Assembly: GCA_029817715.1 (NCBI GenBank)
Contig: JARUPY010000252.1
Location: 434,001-498,000 of the forward strand
Direction: 5' to 3'
Length of the DNA stretch: 64,000 nucleotides
Origin: Melastoma dodecandrum
Taxonomy: Eukaryota > Streptophyta > Magnoliopsida > Myrtales > Melastomataceae
Shown here: piece by piece, positions 16,001-27,567 of the stretch
Layout: each line of letters opens with the position of its first letter
How positions within the stretch are numbered: the stretch's first letter is position 1
Notes under the pieces: model-generated
The model's input: only the letters and a program-made list of their open reading frames with translations
Database searches by the model: none
What the model was told of the DNA's origin: nothing
Position numbers and translations under genes: made by a program

Positions 16001-16993
16001 GAACTCCAGAGCACTCAAGAAGCTGCCTCACCAGTGCTTTAAATTTTCCATTTAATACTTCATTCATTGCTTTTCTCTTTTCCTCCCTGTAATTGTAATT
16101 CCTCCTATCCAACCCTCCTAAAGCATCAGAGAAGCCTGGCTGTCCCAACTGCGTGTCATGAACACATTCAACATCATCTTCATCATGGTGATCACCAATC
16201 ACACTTCCCGCCACATCGTTCGCTGGATTTTCAGGTTCTGGAGGCTCCCAAATCCAATCTTCCATCTCATCACCAAAAGCGTAGGCATTCCCTCGATGGC
16301 CAGAACCATCCATCACAGAAAGATCACTACCGGGCATTGTCTCAGTATCTCTAGTGATATCTACACAAATCCTGTAATAAAATTCTTCGTCTTTTTCCTC
16401 TATCACCTTTGTGGGAGGTCCACAATGTCCGTTTATTGTGGCAGCTTCAACTATTGAGACCAAAAGTTGCCCGTTGCTTGTTGGTACCACGTCTTCTTGG
16501 TTGCCTCTGTAATATCTGTTGCACAAGTTTAAACAGTAAAATAAAATTGTTGTGAGAAGATTTTGCAGAGGAATGTTTTCGAGGAAAAGAAAAAGACATG
16601 TTGGCAGCAAAAGCATACCGGTCATATAAGTCCAAGTCAATTAAAAAATCACCTGCAAAGCAAAATTAGGCAAATTTATAAGGTAGAGTGACTTGTAGAA
16701 CAAAAATAACAGTAGGCAAAACCTCTAGTGAGCTGGAGGAAGCTCCTGCATTACTTACTGTAAATTGAGGTGGGGCTATCACTGCCACACAATACGACTG
16801 TTGGACTAATAGCGGGAATGTTACTAGGAGTAGGACTCAAGATGCCCAATCTCATGGAATCCTGCTCTTTCTTCTCGTCACAAAATTTAGCTTCCATCAG
16901 TACGCTGCTATCCACATTCAAGCAGTATTGCATCCCCTGGCTCCTCACGCCACTCGCCGCCATAGTCATTTCAAAACCGCAAACTCGACACAT
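10064..16993 (-). CDS. FAB1: 1-phosphatidylinositol-3-phosphate 5-kinase, FAB1C/D type (no FYVE domain)
   Basis: Makes PtdIns(3,5)P2 from PtdIns3P on endosomes and vacuoles. Twelve minus-strand exons join in phase to 1581 residues: 16759-16993, 16619-16652, 15841-16506, 15295-15439, 14855-15199, 13936-14625, 13352-13686, 12961-13087, 12584-12742, 10939-12336, 10568-10834, 10064-10408. The N-terminus has a lone CRVC and an acidic region, not a FYVE finger, which marks the plant FAB1C/D class. Residues about 345-600 are the chaperonin-like (Cpn60/TCP1) domain with GCTILLKGSSSDELKKIK. Residues about 705-860 are the Cys-rich Fab1 region (WMWSCCSQC, LSFGKFLEL, CGHSLRRDYLYFFGFGPVVA). The C-terminal PIPK domain has the ATP-site lysine in IIKEIKKTEFDSFEKFAPHYF, then QYDLKGALHARF, NVMDYSLLVGVD and the activation loop CGIIDYLRQYTWDKQLETW. 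No lesion was found. The start at 16993 is the first plausible ATG in its exon. Confidence 0.9.
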
Positions 16994-17990
16994 TACACAA
17001 ATCAGGGATGGGGATCATTACCTACACACTGAATGGAAAAACAGTCAATGGAACACTAACAACTGTATAATTCCTCGGCAGACCATAAAAAAATAAATCA
17101 CTCTAACCATTACTGTTTTACTAATAAACTGGCCAATCCCATAAAACCCAAAACAAGAACGATTCCAACTAATTACAAGTCAAATAATCAATCTTTGATA
17201 ATCCCAAAAAAGAGAAAAAGAGGAGTTGGAGCAGTTAATGTTATCTGCTCCTCAGGAAATAGTAACAACGAGAAACAAACTTTTTGCAGAATCATTTGTA
17301 AATGAAACAACAAGAAGCACTGATTACTCACAAGATTACGCTAAAAAAGAAAACTGACGAAATATCAATAAAGCCGAAATCAGCAATCGATATAGCAAAT
17401 CAGGACCCAGAATCTTGTCAGCCAAGAAACACAAAAGGAACGGAAAGAAAGAATGTGCCCGAACTCAGATTGATTCGAAAACCAGAAAGCAACGAAAACT
17501 CCATCAAAATCTACATGGGAATCTCAGAAAAATCAAAGCTTCATCACATCCGGTTGAGGGGCTGGCAGGGATCAAGCAAGAGCACCACACTGAAGACAGC
17601 AGGTCAAATTTTTCTTTGTCTTCGTAGTCATCACGAGCAACAAAAAAGGAACAAACATTGAACAACGAAAGGTGAAAAAGAAGGCAGCACTGATAAATTC
17701 ATGAGGGGGGGGGGGGAGGGGGGTTCGGTGGGAAGGAAAAGGGCTCACGGTTGAAGCAAAACGGGCCCGCCTGCAACAAGCAAAAAATGCAAGACAGGAA
17801 AGGGCGTTGGGGAGGCGGCGGAGGCAGACTGAGCAACAACTCCTTTGAGAACTCAACAGCTTCAAGAACCGGATTTGCGGGCGTTTGTTTGTGAGTGTGG
17901 GGGTCGGGGATGAATGGATTTTGTAGAGAGGACTCGGACTCGGACTCGGGGGTGGGAGGGAAAGGCGAACGACTAACTGCCATTTTTAAT
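16994..17990 (-). other. FAB1 upstream leader region
   Basis: This probably holds the FAB1 5' UTR, perhaps with a leader intron. A minus-strand open frame beginning at 17983 is Pro/Ser-rich and could be leader sequence or an extra first exon; I cannot decide. A G-run lies at about 17706-17715. Confidence 0.35.
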
Positions 17991-18309
17991 CCTTAAAAAA
18001 GCGGACCCCGCCAGTTGGGAATTGCATGACGTCATCATCCCACTCCCTCATATTCTTGTGTGTTCTGATTGATTGGAGGGCAAACTGAAGAATGGCCGCC
18101 GGAATTTGTTGGTCCCACTTTTTGACCTCTTTACCTTTTTTTTTTGGTCAATGCGGCGTTTCTTGTCCATTTATATTTAAGTAGTGTGTTAATAATAATA
18201 GGAGGCATATATTGTCTTGTCACCCAAATACTGGATTTGTCTTTTGAATATGTCTTTAATCACTCCCACTTTCTGCTCTCCCCCAAACCCGAGGTTTGTT
18301 AGTCCGAGA

Positions 18310-18592
18310 ATAAAATATTTCACTACATATAATTTTTATTTTTCAAAATTATTTAAATAATACTTATAATTCGATGTTTACATTATTTCGATGCTATATT
18401 TAATTCGGTGCTTAAAATATTGATTTCAGTTCGTAAAAAATTCTATATTTTTAATAATGAATTCACATAAAAATTTTAAAAACTCGATATTTCAAATGCT
18501 AAATTTTTTCAAAGATAAACTCAAAACATTAAATTTTTTATAAATCGAATTTAGTATTTTTAACTTCGAATTAATTACGCGAAATATTTTAT
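18310..18592. repeat. AT-rich segment with terminal inverted repeat (possible MITE)
   Basis: A perfect 12-base inverted pair, ataaaatatttc at 18310-18321 and gaaatattttat at 18581-18592, flanks about 260 bases of very AT-rich sequence with scattered TTCGAT-like words. I found no clear target duplication, so it may be a decayed element or chance in low-complexity sequence. Confidence 0.3.
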
Positions 18593-19078
18593 TGCATAGC
18601 GTCGTGTCACATTGTCTTGTGTACTTCCCAGTAAGATTGTACAAAACCCGGGGCATCCATCCATCTGATCTGGTGTAAAAGAATCAACTTAAATAGCTCT
18701 TCACAATTATCATCATCATCATTACTTTGTACTTTTCTCATTTGATGGATAATAATACAACTCCAAACCCGACCACACCTCTTCTGTTCCACCACCCACC
18801 GCAATCCCACTTCTCACTCTATCAGTCTATGGAGTTTCTACAAAAATGTAGCTTACCAAGCCCCCTTCTAGTTTCCTGCGCCGCAAACCGTCTTCACTTT
18901 CCAGCACAGGGAAGTGTATTCCGTCCCATCTTCGCTCATTTTAAAGAGGAATGGTGAAGACATAAGCAGGCTGGAATATGAATAAACTAACACCTAATCC
19001 AGATTGAACATTAGTCCCAGGGAGCAAAAAGGAACATGCTACCTTTGGAGGCAAAGGGCTACAGCTGATTTCACCGAG

Positions 19079-21854
19079 TCACTTTGTCAGATTCTTCACA
19101 AACGTTTTCCGGACAATTAGAACTCATTCTTCTGTAGAAGAAATTGCATCCAAATCAGGTTCCCCTATGGCGGACCATGCGTCCCACCTCAAGGGTGGTA
19201 GATACCTGATCACATAATCAATCAACGTCGGTTTATCTCTCATGATAACAAAACCATGAGGCCTCAATATTCTGTCCATTTCAATCAGCAAATCCTCCAA
19301 TCCACATTCACACTTCTCAATCTCGGACAACACTCTCCAGGCATGGATTAGGTCATATGTCCGGGGATACGTAGAAAATGATTCACACCTGAAAAAGCAA
19401 ACGTTCACAACAATAACATAAACCGGAACAAGAAATGGTCCATGCTGTTGGACTGGTATCCACAGTACTGATGGTCATGATTATTAGACTAGGGCAGGAA
19501 ATTATCCCATATTCTATATGGTTGGCTTGGGCACACAACTCTAAATTACAGGAACATGTACTTAGTATGAAGTTTTATATACAAATTTATTTACTCAAAA
19601 CAAAAGGCTGTTCTAAGATGTGAAATTTGCCATGAAAATAGGTAAGATGACCAGGGTTTGTAAAGCAAATCAAGGAACTTTAAGCAGTCAAGAGACAACA
19701 AAACTCTTTACAACCAACTGAATACACAAATGAAGTTGGAAAAAGTTTTATAGGTAAATAGAATCGATGGATCAAAAAGCATACCAGTCGTGAACAGTTC
19801 CAGTCAACCCTCTATCATAGACGATTTCAGTCTGTCAACCGCATGAGGAGGAAGGACATTCATGACCCAGACATCCTTGTTATTCATAGCAACTGCGAAA
19901 CTACCGAGATTGGCATTCATATCCATGACATTATGTATAGAATTTTTGTGTATCACCGATCTCATCTGTTTCCAGTACTCAGCCACTCTACGATGCCATG
20001 TATCCTGCACCAACCAGGGTTTTAGATGGTGCAATAATATAATTTAGACAGTAAGAAATTCCATGGAAGATACTAAAGTGAACTCACAGTGTCATCGTAA
20101 AAAACACCAGTACTTAGACCAATTTCTTCAAGGCGAGGGGGTGGCGTTATAAGCCTCCTCGGCCAAGGGACCAATCCACTCCCTTTGTCCTTATGCATCC
20201 CTGTTTAGGTTAAGATGGAAAATTTTCCCCAGCAGCTACATGCTAATATAATGAAAAAGTACAGCATTCATACTCACTTTCCGAGACGGGAAAAATGCAT
20301 TCCTTCATGGGGACATCCCAGCTTTCATCTGGATCATCATCAGAGCTACATAAGTTGAATCCCAGGGTCTCTTTTCTGGTAACAGCGGTTACTCACAGGC
20401 TTGGCCCATATAACAGACTGATCTCTCTTGGCCACAACTCTCCAGCACATTCGTCTGAGAGATCATACAGTGAGCTCCAAATCTGACGATTTTCTGGGTC
20501 AATAGCATAGGCTTCTGGAGAAGAGTATACAAAATACCCTCCAGGTCTAAGCAGTCGATCAAGTTCTAACAGAAGGATGCCGTCTCTTTGCAGCCAGTCA
20601 AAACGAGAATAATGTGCCAGTTCAAAGGATCTGCTCGGATAAGGAAGTCTTTTGGTTCCCAACACACCAAGAGAAGACGGGATCCCCCTCTCAAGGGCGA
20701 ACTGTATCTGATTCTCGTGGACATCATTGGGTGCAATTGACATGGCAATAATGTCAAGTGGAAGGAGGTATGCCCCAAAACTCGCAACTCCACAACCCAC
20801 ATCAAGGACATTCCTTATGGTCCCGCCATTGTTAAGCTTATCACCAGTAAGCTTCAACATCTATGAGGCAATGAACTAAGCCAATAAGAGTCGCCAACAG
20901 AAACATCTCTAGACTCTACAATAGAGATTTCTACAATCCTTCCTAGAATTTTCATTTTGTTTTCTAAAACAGAGAAACAATAGTAATTGCACTTAATATC
21001 TTAAGGTAACTAACAACAGCAAATCTACCACATACTCTGGCGAGAGCTATTACGTACTACTTGTCCGCTCCATCTTGAAAATGTGTGCCACCACCTGGAA
21101 AGTTAATCTAAACCCCATTCACGGCCATCCAATTCTGATCAGATTTCTCTTGGGCGAGATGCGCATGTGGAATATTCACTTTCCACACCTCGTCCCTGCT
21201 AGCAGGCCACCTGATAGGGACCTGTTACTCTAGAAAGAATCCTCCATACCTCAGTCGAATCGAAACTCAAATCAAGTAAAGCAGCAGAAAAACACTTGAA
21301 GGGTCCATCCCAACACGAACCTTGTAACCAACCGGCGGCTGAATGAGGCAGTTATACTGCCTCTCCTTGGGAGGGCAGTGCCTTTCGTAATGTTCCATCA
21401 AGGTCACGTTCGGCTTCAACTTCAGTTAGTAGATGAGATTTCTATCCAGACAAGGTATCAACTCCGAAAACTTCAAGTCGCATAACTACATGCATCAACA
21501 ACAAAAAGGTTGTACATCTTCCGCGATTGCACTCCCAGTACATCACTGAAGCTACTCAAGCAAACACCAAACCAAGAACTGCAATTTTGTTTTCTTAACT
21601 CCATCAGAAAAAATAACAGTGGGACTGACCGGAATGCTCCTGGGGACGTCAAGGTACACGCTTTCACAGAGGGGCGTGATGGGATCGGAGCGCCGGAACC
21701 CGGGTCCTCCTTCCCCGTCGCCGGCGAGATTCCCGGAGCGAAAGCCGACCCACAGTAGAGGCAGACGAGACCAAGCAACCGCAATCACTCCAACCAGTAC
21801 GTACCTGGCGTTGGCCAAGAACTCACCCCCTCTCCTCATCCTCTGTTCCAACAC
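19079..21854 (-). pseudogene. PMT-family (DUF248) methyltransferase relic
   Basis: PMT proteins are Golgi membrane SAM-dependent methyltransferases thought to act on pectin. Recognisable minus-strand exons: about 21322-21854 (with introns), 21036-21221, 20278-20860, 20088-20200, 19785-20004 and 19079-19388. Landmarks: a TM segment (residues RYVLVGVIAV, then LGLVCLY), LMEHYERHCPP, RWPASRDEVW, NVLDVGCGVASFGAYLL (SAM motif I), LLELDRLLRPGGYF, DVWVMNVLPPH, TYPRTYDLIHAW, MDRILRPHGFVIMRDK. Lesions: extra T near 21777 inside the TM codons; TAA 21426-21428; TAG 21108-21110; TAG 21057-21059; frameshifts near 20451, 20352 and 19825; a two-residue loss where the family has SRCRIDW; and TGA 19124-19126 followed by codons that still read VLIVRKTFVKNLTK. 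The decay is beyond doubt, yet introns and motifs remain, so it is unprocessed and not ancient. Confidence 0.88.
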
Positions 21855-22639
21855 CAGTCTTTCCCGTCCTGACTACAAGAAAGAGGCGGAGGGAGCCTAA
21901 TTAGAGGAGCAACATCGGCCGGTAACGCGGCTTCCCGATGCAAAAGCTCGAACTTTCTAGTCTCCGAAACTCTCGAGACAGGGAGTACTGATCCTGAGTC
22001 TGCGTGTCATTAAAAGGTACGCCATCCAATCAGAAGCAAAAGGGGCCAATTGGGAATGTAAAGTTAGTTATCAGACAAACTGCTTAAACTGGTGTTCGAA
22101 TCTGGGATGGTCTACACGTCTTTGAATGTTGTCAAACTATGCGCTTTCGATCTACTGAGTCGAACCTCGAAACCGAATCATATCTGAAGAAATGAAATGG
22201 TCATGTATAGGAATGCAGCACAGGCAGTCGTAACCAAGGGTGCGAATGTGACCGTAGAGAGAGAGGAGATAGCATTGCTGCTAAGAAAACCTCCGCCGAC
22301 GACCACGGCATCTATGAATACAGATATGAGGCCACCTTCACCATGAATATGGTTCTGATGGCCGCAAACTCTCAAACTTAATATTAGTCCCTGTTTTCGA
22401 TCATCCGACTGAAGGATCTTCTTCATTGCAGGGAGCAGCAGGATAAGTTGAAAGCCTTGAAGATAAGACCAGCAACGCTAGCTATGCTACATCGTGTCCC
22501 TGGACTGGTTATCTTATGTGATAGACCTAATCTCTGGCGAAGTTCTTATTGCCCGAGTTCCTCATTTTTCTTTGTGTATATGTTAGCGTAGCATCAGATT
22601 ATTGACCTTTGTCTAGTGATGTCTCGCTGTCAAGGTGCT
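21855..22639. other. Gap between two head-to-head relics
   Basis: This should contain the old promoter of the PMT relic and the N-terminal part of the SEO gene. I could not identify convincing SEO N-terminal codons, so that end has probably been lost or scrambled. Confidence 0.35.
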
Positions 22640-24200
22640 GAGTGGAAGATATGCACACAGAACAACCCTCCCCATAACCCACATGCTGCTTCTCGTGGGA
22701 CACAAAGCTGGTGCTAACCCTCGCAGCATTTGCTTTCAACTATGGTGAGTTCTGGCTGCTCGCCCAGATTTACCAGACCAACCAGCTCGCCAAATCAGTG
22801 GCCATCCTCGTCCTTTCTCTTTTCATGCCACACTTTTCGTTCGTGGCTTTAAACATACGTATGAATTCAGAGGGGAATAGACATGCCGAGGCGTGTCAGA
22901 ACCTTCTGAATATCTTCGAGACCATCCAAATCGACGACATGAAGATCCCTAGGGCTCTTATATATGCCGAAGATGACATCCAGCCCCATGTCGACTGGTC
23001 CACCAAAAGAATCGTGAGCATCGACCTACTGCGGAGGAGGAATGTGCTGCTGCTGATCTCAGGGCTGGACATCTCCCCGGAGGAGCTCTCCATCCTGGAG
23101 CAGATACACAGCGAGTCAAAGTTGCAAACGAAGAGGCAGGAAATCCACCAGTACGAGGTGGTGTGGATCCCGATCGTGGACAGAGCTGTCAGGTGGAAAG
23201 ATCGGATGCTGAAGAAGCTTGAGACCATGCAGTCAACCATGCCATTGTTCATCGGTGTCACACCCTAGCCTAATCAATGTCGTGGTGATCAGGTTTGTCA
23301 AGGAGAGGTGGCATTTCAAAAACAAGCCCATCCTTGTGGTTCTTGACCCGCAAGGGAAGGTCGTGTGCCCCAATGACATCCACATGATGTGGATTTGCGG
23401 GAGCAATGCTTTCCCTTTCACCACCTTGAAGGAGGAAGCTCTCTGCAAGGACGAGATGTGGATGTTTGAGCTCCTCGTCAATGGAACCAATCAGAACACC
23501 CCTAACTGGGTAACTTCGACTCTCAGAGAACCTCTGGACCCTTGGTCATCGAGTTCTGCATTCCTTTTCCCGATATGTGGTCTGAAGGAGCTCACTCCTG
23601 CAGGCTCGCGAGGGGAAGTCCATCTTCCTATATGGCGGGGACGACATATAATGGATCCGCAAGTTCACGACGGCAGCACGCCTGGTGGCTCAGGCAGCAA
23701 AGATCCCGCTGGAGATGGTCAACGTTGGGAAGAGCACCAAGAGGGAGCAGGTCCGGCAAGTGATCCCCACCATCACCGCAGAGAAGCTGAGCAGCTACTG
23801 GAAGGACTAAACGCTGATATGGTTCTCCAGGACATGACTGGAGAGAGTGCCATTAATGGCTGGGGAAGGCGGACAACCACGACTCCATGATGCAGCAGAT
23901 CAAGGAGCTCCAGAGCTACAACAGGGGTGGTGGGTTGGGCTTTCCTGAGCAAGGTGGTGGTGAACGGGCACGGGATGACAGCGCTGCTGGAGTAAGACCT
24001 GTGGAAGGAGCAAGCACCGGTAAAGGGGTATGACCAGGCATTCGGTGATTACCACGGGAGGGTTCAAGATGTAGCGCAACCGTGATGCAGGTTCGAGTTC
24101 CCGAGTGAGACAGGGAGAACGCGGGAGAGAATGAGGTGCCCGGAGTGCCAGAGGTAAATGGAGAAGCTCATCACCTTCCTCAGCTGCCATGAAGAAGGGA
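22640..24200 (+). pseudogene. Sieve-element-occlusion (SEO) protein relic
   Basis: SEO proteins form the P-protein filaments of phloem sieve elements. Plus-strand pieces in order: WDTKLVLTLAAFAFNYGEFWLLAQIY (from about 22694), IPRALIYAEDDIQPHVDWSTKR, VSIDLLRRRNVLLLISGLDIS with ELSILEQIHSES, YEVVWIPIVD, then in another frame HPSLINVVVIRFVKERWHFK, KPILVVLDPQGKVVCPNDIH and MMWICGSNAFPFTT, then SIFLYGGDDI*WIRKFTTAAR and IPLEMVNVGKST, and a C-terminal MRCPECQR*MEK. Lesions: a one-base insertion near 23251; TAA at 23649-23651 where the family has Glu before WIRKF; TAA at 23808-23810; heavy decay after 23810; and no clear N-terminal half. Edges are approximate. Confidence 0.82.
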
Positions 24201-25196
24201 TTCCCACCACCCTCTTCTTGCTGATACAATCAGAAGATGGGATGGAAGCTTCCATATATGCATGGATGCATATATGGAAGCCTCCATCCCAGATGCATGC
24301 ACGAGCATGTGTGGTGTTGGTCGTATTGATTGTAAGAAAAGTTTGCTTCAATAGTAACAAAACCGTTTCCAAGGTTGGAATTTTGGGGAAGAACTATCGA
24401 AATCAAAGGGGGCCCATCTGGGTTGATGGGAAATGGACTTACAGGATTCTCCTCCCTCCCCCTGACCGACAGAGCAGAAGCAAAAAAAAAAAAAAAAAAG
24501 CACAAAAAGGAAAAAGACACACTGAAGGAGCATCATGCAAACTTCCTAAACAAGGAAAAGGAGAAACTTCTCTAGAAAACAGTGGATTTTCTTTCACTTT
24601 TAAGGAAAGAACATGGCATTTGTCTTTCTGGAAAGGCCACGGAGGTGGTGGCGGTGGGCTCCTTATTCTGTTCCTAATCTCCCGCCCACCCCGGGCACGA
24701 CAGTTGTCGGCTTCATACATTAGTCGTTGTTCCCCACGACATCATCATGTTCAGAAAGCAATCGATCAAATGAAATAAAAAATCAAACGTGGTTGACAGA
24801 GAAGATGTAGTTAGCATTCATTGTCTGATTCTCTGGGCTTTCAATAATTATTAGAATTACATAAATAAACAAAGATACAATAATTGTTGGGGGGGGGGGG
24901 GGGGTGTGGCGAATGAATCGTTTCACAAAAGGGTGAGGAGACAGAAACCCCCCCCCCCCACCCCAACCTAAAACAAACCGACAGGGAAGGAAGGCGGTCT
25001 GGAAACGACACCACTTCTGTCTCTTGTTTTTTTTTTTTAAATATTTCTCAATCCCTGGGCGTGCGACGGCCGACCCCCAAAAATTCAATCTTTGGGGTGG
25101 TGGGGGGAATGAATGTAACCGAAGCTGGTGGGACTGGTATCTTCTTCTTCTTCTTCTCCTCACCCCTTTGTCCTCGGTTGAAGCAGAAGGAGCCCC
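24201..25196. other. Intergenic with G, C and A homopolymers
   Basis: Holds an A-run near 24482-24499, a G-run near 24890-24904 and a C-run near 24950-24960. The last part is the promoter and leader of the GT92 gene, with a CTT microsatellite near 25141-25156. No gene is supported. Confidence 0.45.
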
Positions 25197-27077
25197 GTGG
25201 GGGTCTTCGGCATGGCTTCTCATAGTGGGAGGGATCGCGGGAGGGTCCGGGTTTCCTGGATCGGCTTCTTCTGGTTCACCCTCCTCCTCGTCCTCCTCCT
25301 CTTCATCTCTTCATCCTTCCCTTTCCTCTTCTTCTCCTCGTCTTCCTCTTCCTCTTCCCCAGGTATACCCCCTCCCCCACCTTCTTTCCTTGTTGTTGTT
25401 GATTTTCGCCTCGGTCTGTCTCCCTCTGTTTTCGCTCCTTAATGTGACAATTGGATTCACTGCGTGGCAGACGTTTATCCGCAGCCCCTCGTCGCCGTGA
25501 AATCCCGTAGCCCGGCCCTGGAAGCTGTCTTGGATGCTTCAGCCGCCAAAGTTACCGTTACCCGCCCAGCCGTTTCCATCCGAGAAACCGTTGTTTTCCC
25601 CGATCAGACCGTGATTTTCCTGAGGTGCCCTCCTTCGTCCCCCTGGTACACCAAGGTAGACCTCCTCTGTGTGTACCTGTCTGCCAAATCCCCAAGGAAT
25701 GTACAACTTAGTAAGCCTCCCTTTGATGTCGATGGCGAGGATGGAGGCGAGCAGATGGTTCGGTGCCCCTTGGGAATTAACGGTCAAAGAGTGTCCCTTG
25801 CGTTGAAATCAAATCGCGGCAGCCAGCTTCTTCCCCCTACTCCCGTTACTCATTGGGACTCGCTCGCCTATGATGCCCTTATTGACCGTGACAACACCAC
25901 CATAGTTTTTGTGAAAGGCTTCAATCTGAAGCCCGAAAGGACCACAGACCCAACGAGGTTTGAGTGCATATTTGGCTGGGATTTCAGGAGGCCGAGATTT
26001 ATGTTCAGATCAGAAGTCAAGTCGATTGCGCAGGAGATTGTCCGGTGCAGGACGCCTCTTGGCGTGCTGAATGGCAGCAATGGTAGTTCGATTAAGGTCT
26101 CTGTGAGGATCAAAGGGGGTAGGACTATCCAAACAATAGCTAGACCTCACAACCGGGCATCGCTCAGCTTTCCCCGACAGAAGCTCCACGAGATGTGTGT
26201 ATGCACGATGTTGCGTAATCAGGCCAAGCACATGAGGGAGTGGGTCATTTACCATTCTCACATCGGAGTCCAGCGCTGGTTCATCTATGACAACAACAGT
26301 GATGATGACATAGCTGATGTCATCGAGTCCCTTTATGATGAAAACTACAATATCTCTCGCCACGTATGGCCATGGGTCAAAACCCAGGAGGCAGGGTTCG
26401 TGCATTGTGCGTTGCGGGCACGTGATACCTGCCAGTGGGTCGGGTTCATCGACGTGGATGAGTTCTTGCACCTGCCGTCTGGCATTTTGCTGGATAGTGT
26501 GCTAAGGAACGAATCTAGGCCCAGCAATGTGGCAGAACTGCGGGTTTCATGCCACAGCTTTGGTCCATCGGGGCTGAAGCATGTCCCGAGGGAAGGCGTG
26601 ACGGTGGGGTATACTTGCAGGATCGCCGCACCAGAGAGGCACAAGAGCATAGTCAGGCCTGAGGCGCTGAACTCGACACTGATCAATGTGGTGCACCATT
26701 TTCACCTGAACAGTCAGTTCGATTTTGCAAATGTTGATAGGGGAGTGATGGTGATCAATCACTACAAGTACCAGGTATGGGAAGTGTTCAAGGAGAAGTT
26801 TTATAGGAGAGTTGCTACTTACGTTGCTGACTGGAAAGATGAGCAAAATGTGGGGTCCAAGGACAGGGCCCCCGGATTGGGGACGAAGGCGGTGGAACCG
26901 CCAGATTGGTCGACACGGTTCTGTGAGGTCAACGATACAGGTCTTAGGGATCGGGTCTTGCAGGCATTTGCCGACACCAACGGCTCGAACCTTTTGCCGT
27001 GGCAGAGGGGTGATGGGGCGCTGGCCGAGGTTAAAAGCCGGAGTAGAAGAGGTAGGAGGCAACCATTGGTTAGATGA
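25197..27077 (+). CDS. Glycosyltransferase family 92 protein (DUF23)
   Basis: Type II Golgi membrane enzyme; plant GT92 members include the GALS galactan beta-1,4-galactosyltransferases, but this branch resembles the uncharacterised GT92 group. Two exons: 25197-25362 and 25471-27077, joined at phase 1, 590 codons. Residues about 20-50 are a signal anchor (WIGFFWFTLLLVLLLFI) followed by a serine run. The catalytic region starts at KLHEMCVCTMLRNQAKHMRE, with HIGVQRWFIYDNNSDDD, WVKTQEAGFVHCALRARD, the DxD metal motif in WVGFIDVDEFLHLP, then CHSFGPSGLKHVP, ERHKSIVRPEALNSTLINVV, NHYKYQVWEVFKEKFYRRVA and GSKDRAPGLGT. All family landmarks and the length fit a complete enzyme. An internal ATG at 25212 is an alternative start. 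The sugar donor and acceptor cannot be read from sequence. Confidence 0.88.
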
Positions 27078-27567
27078 GCATAGGTTTTTGGTCTTCACAA
27101 CATTGTTTGGCTGTTCTGTTCTTTCGGGTCAGTTAAATTCCTTTGTGATTGATTTATAGGAGTTGGGCAGATGTATTCTTTCAATATTGCCTTTTGTAGA
27201 TATCACTGTCACCAATAGCATCATTTGAATATAATTTTGTTGGAGGGGCTATGAAATTTCTTTGGGATGTTGATTTGTTTGGCCTTTGGCCTGTTGCTTT
27301 ATTATAAATGAAGGAAAGATTGGTTCGGAGTTCCATGCCATACTTTTTCCTTACAGAAACATCACAGAAAAGTTAATTATTAGGCCCCAGTTCTAACATC
27401 ACAGAAACAATCCCTTTTTTCATACACCTCAGTGGATGTGGCAAGGCAAAAAATTTCACTGCGAGAAAATCGCTTGTTCAGTGTATGAGCACCTTTTTAT
27501 AAGTTCCCTTATGTTCAACCATAAACTCATCATCAACGCCCAACAGGGAGTTGATCACTCATGTACA
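27078..27567. other. Intergenic, 3' flanks
   Basis: Includes the GT92 3' UTR. No gene or repeat was seen. Confidence 0.45.

Noticed and set aside
17699..17983. Pro-rich minus-strand frame as an extra first exon of FAB1
   Set aside because: I could not find a donor that joins it in phase with 16993, and FAB1C/D members do not clearly need it; left as leader.
22178..22426. Minus-strand 82-codon frame with a hydrophobic end
   Set aside because: It lies in the decayed zone upstream of the SEO relic and shows no family motif.
24890..24961. G-run and C-run facing each other, a possible hairpin or quadruplex site
   Set aside because: These are simple homopolymers of a kind seen elsewhere in the window; length is unreliable in assemblies and no function is implied.
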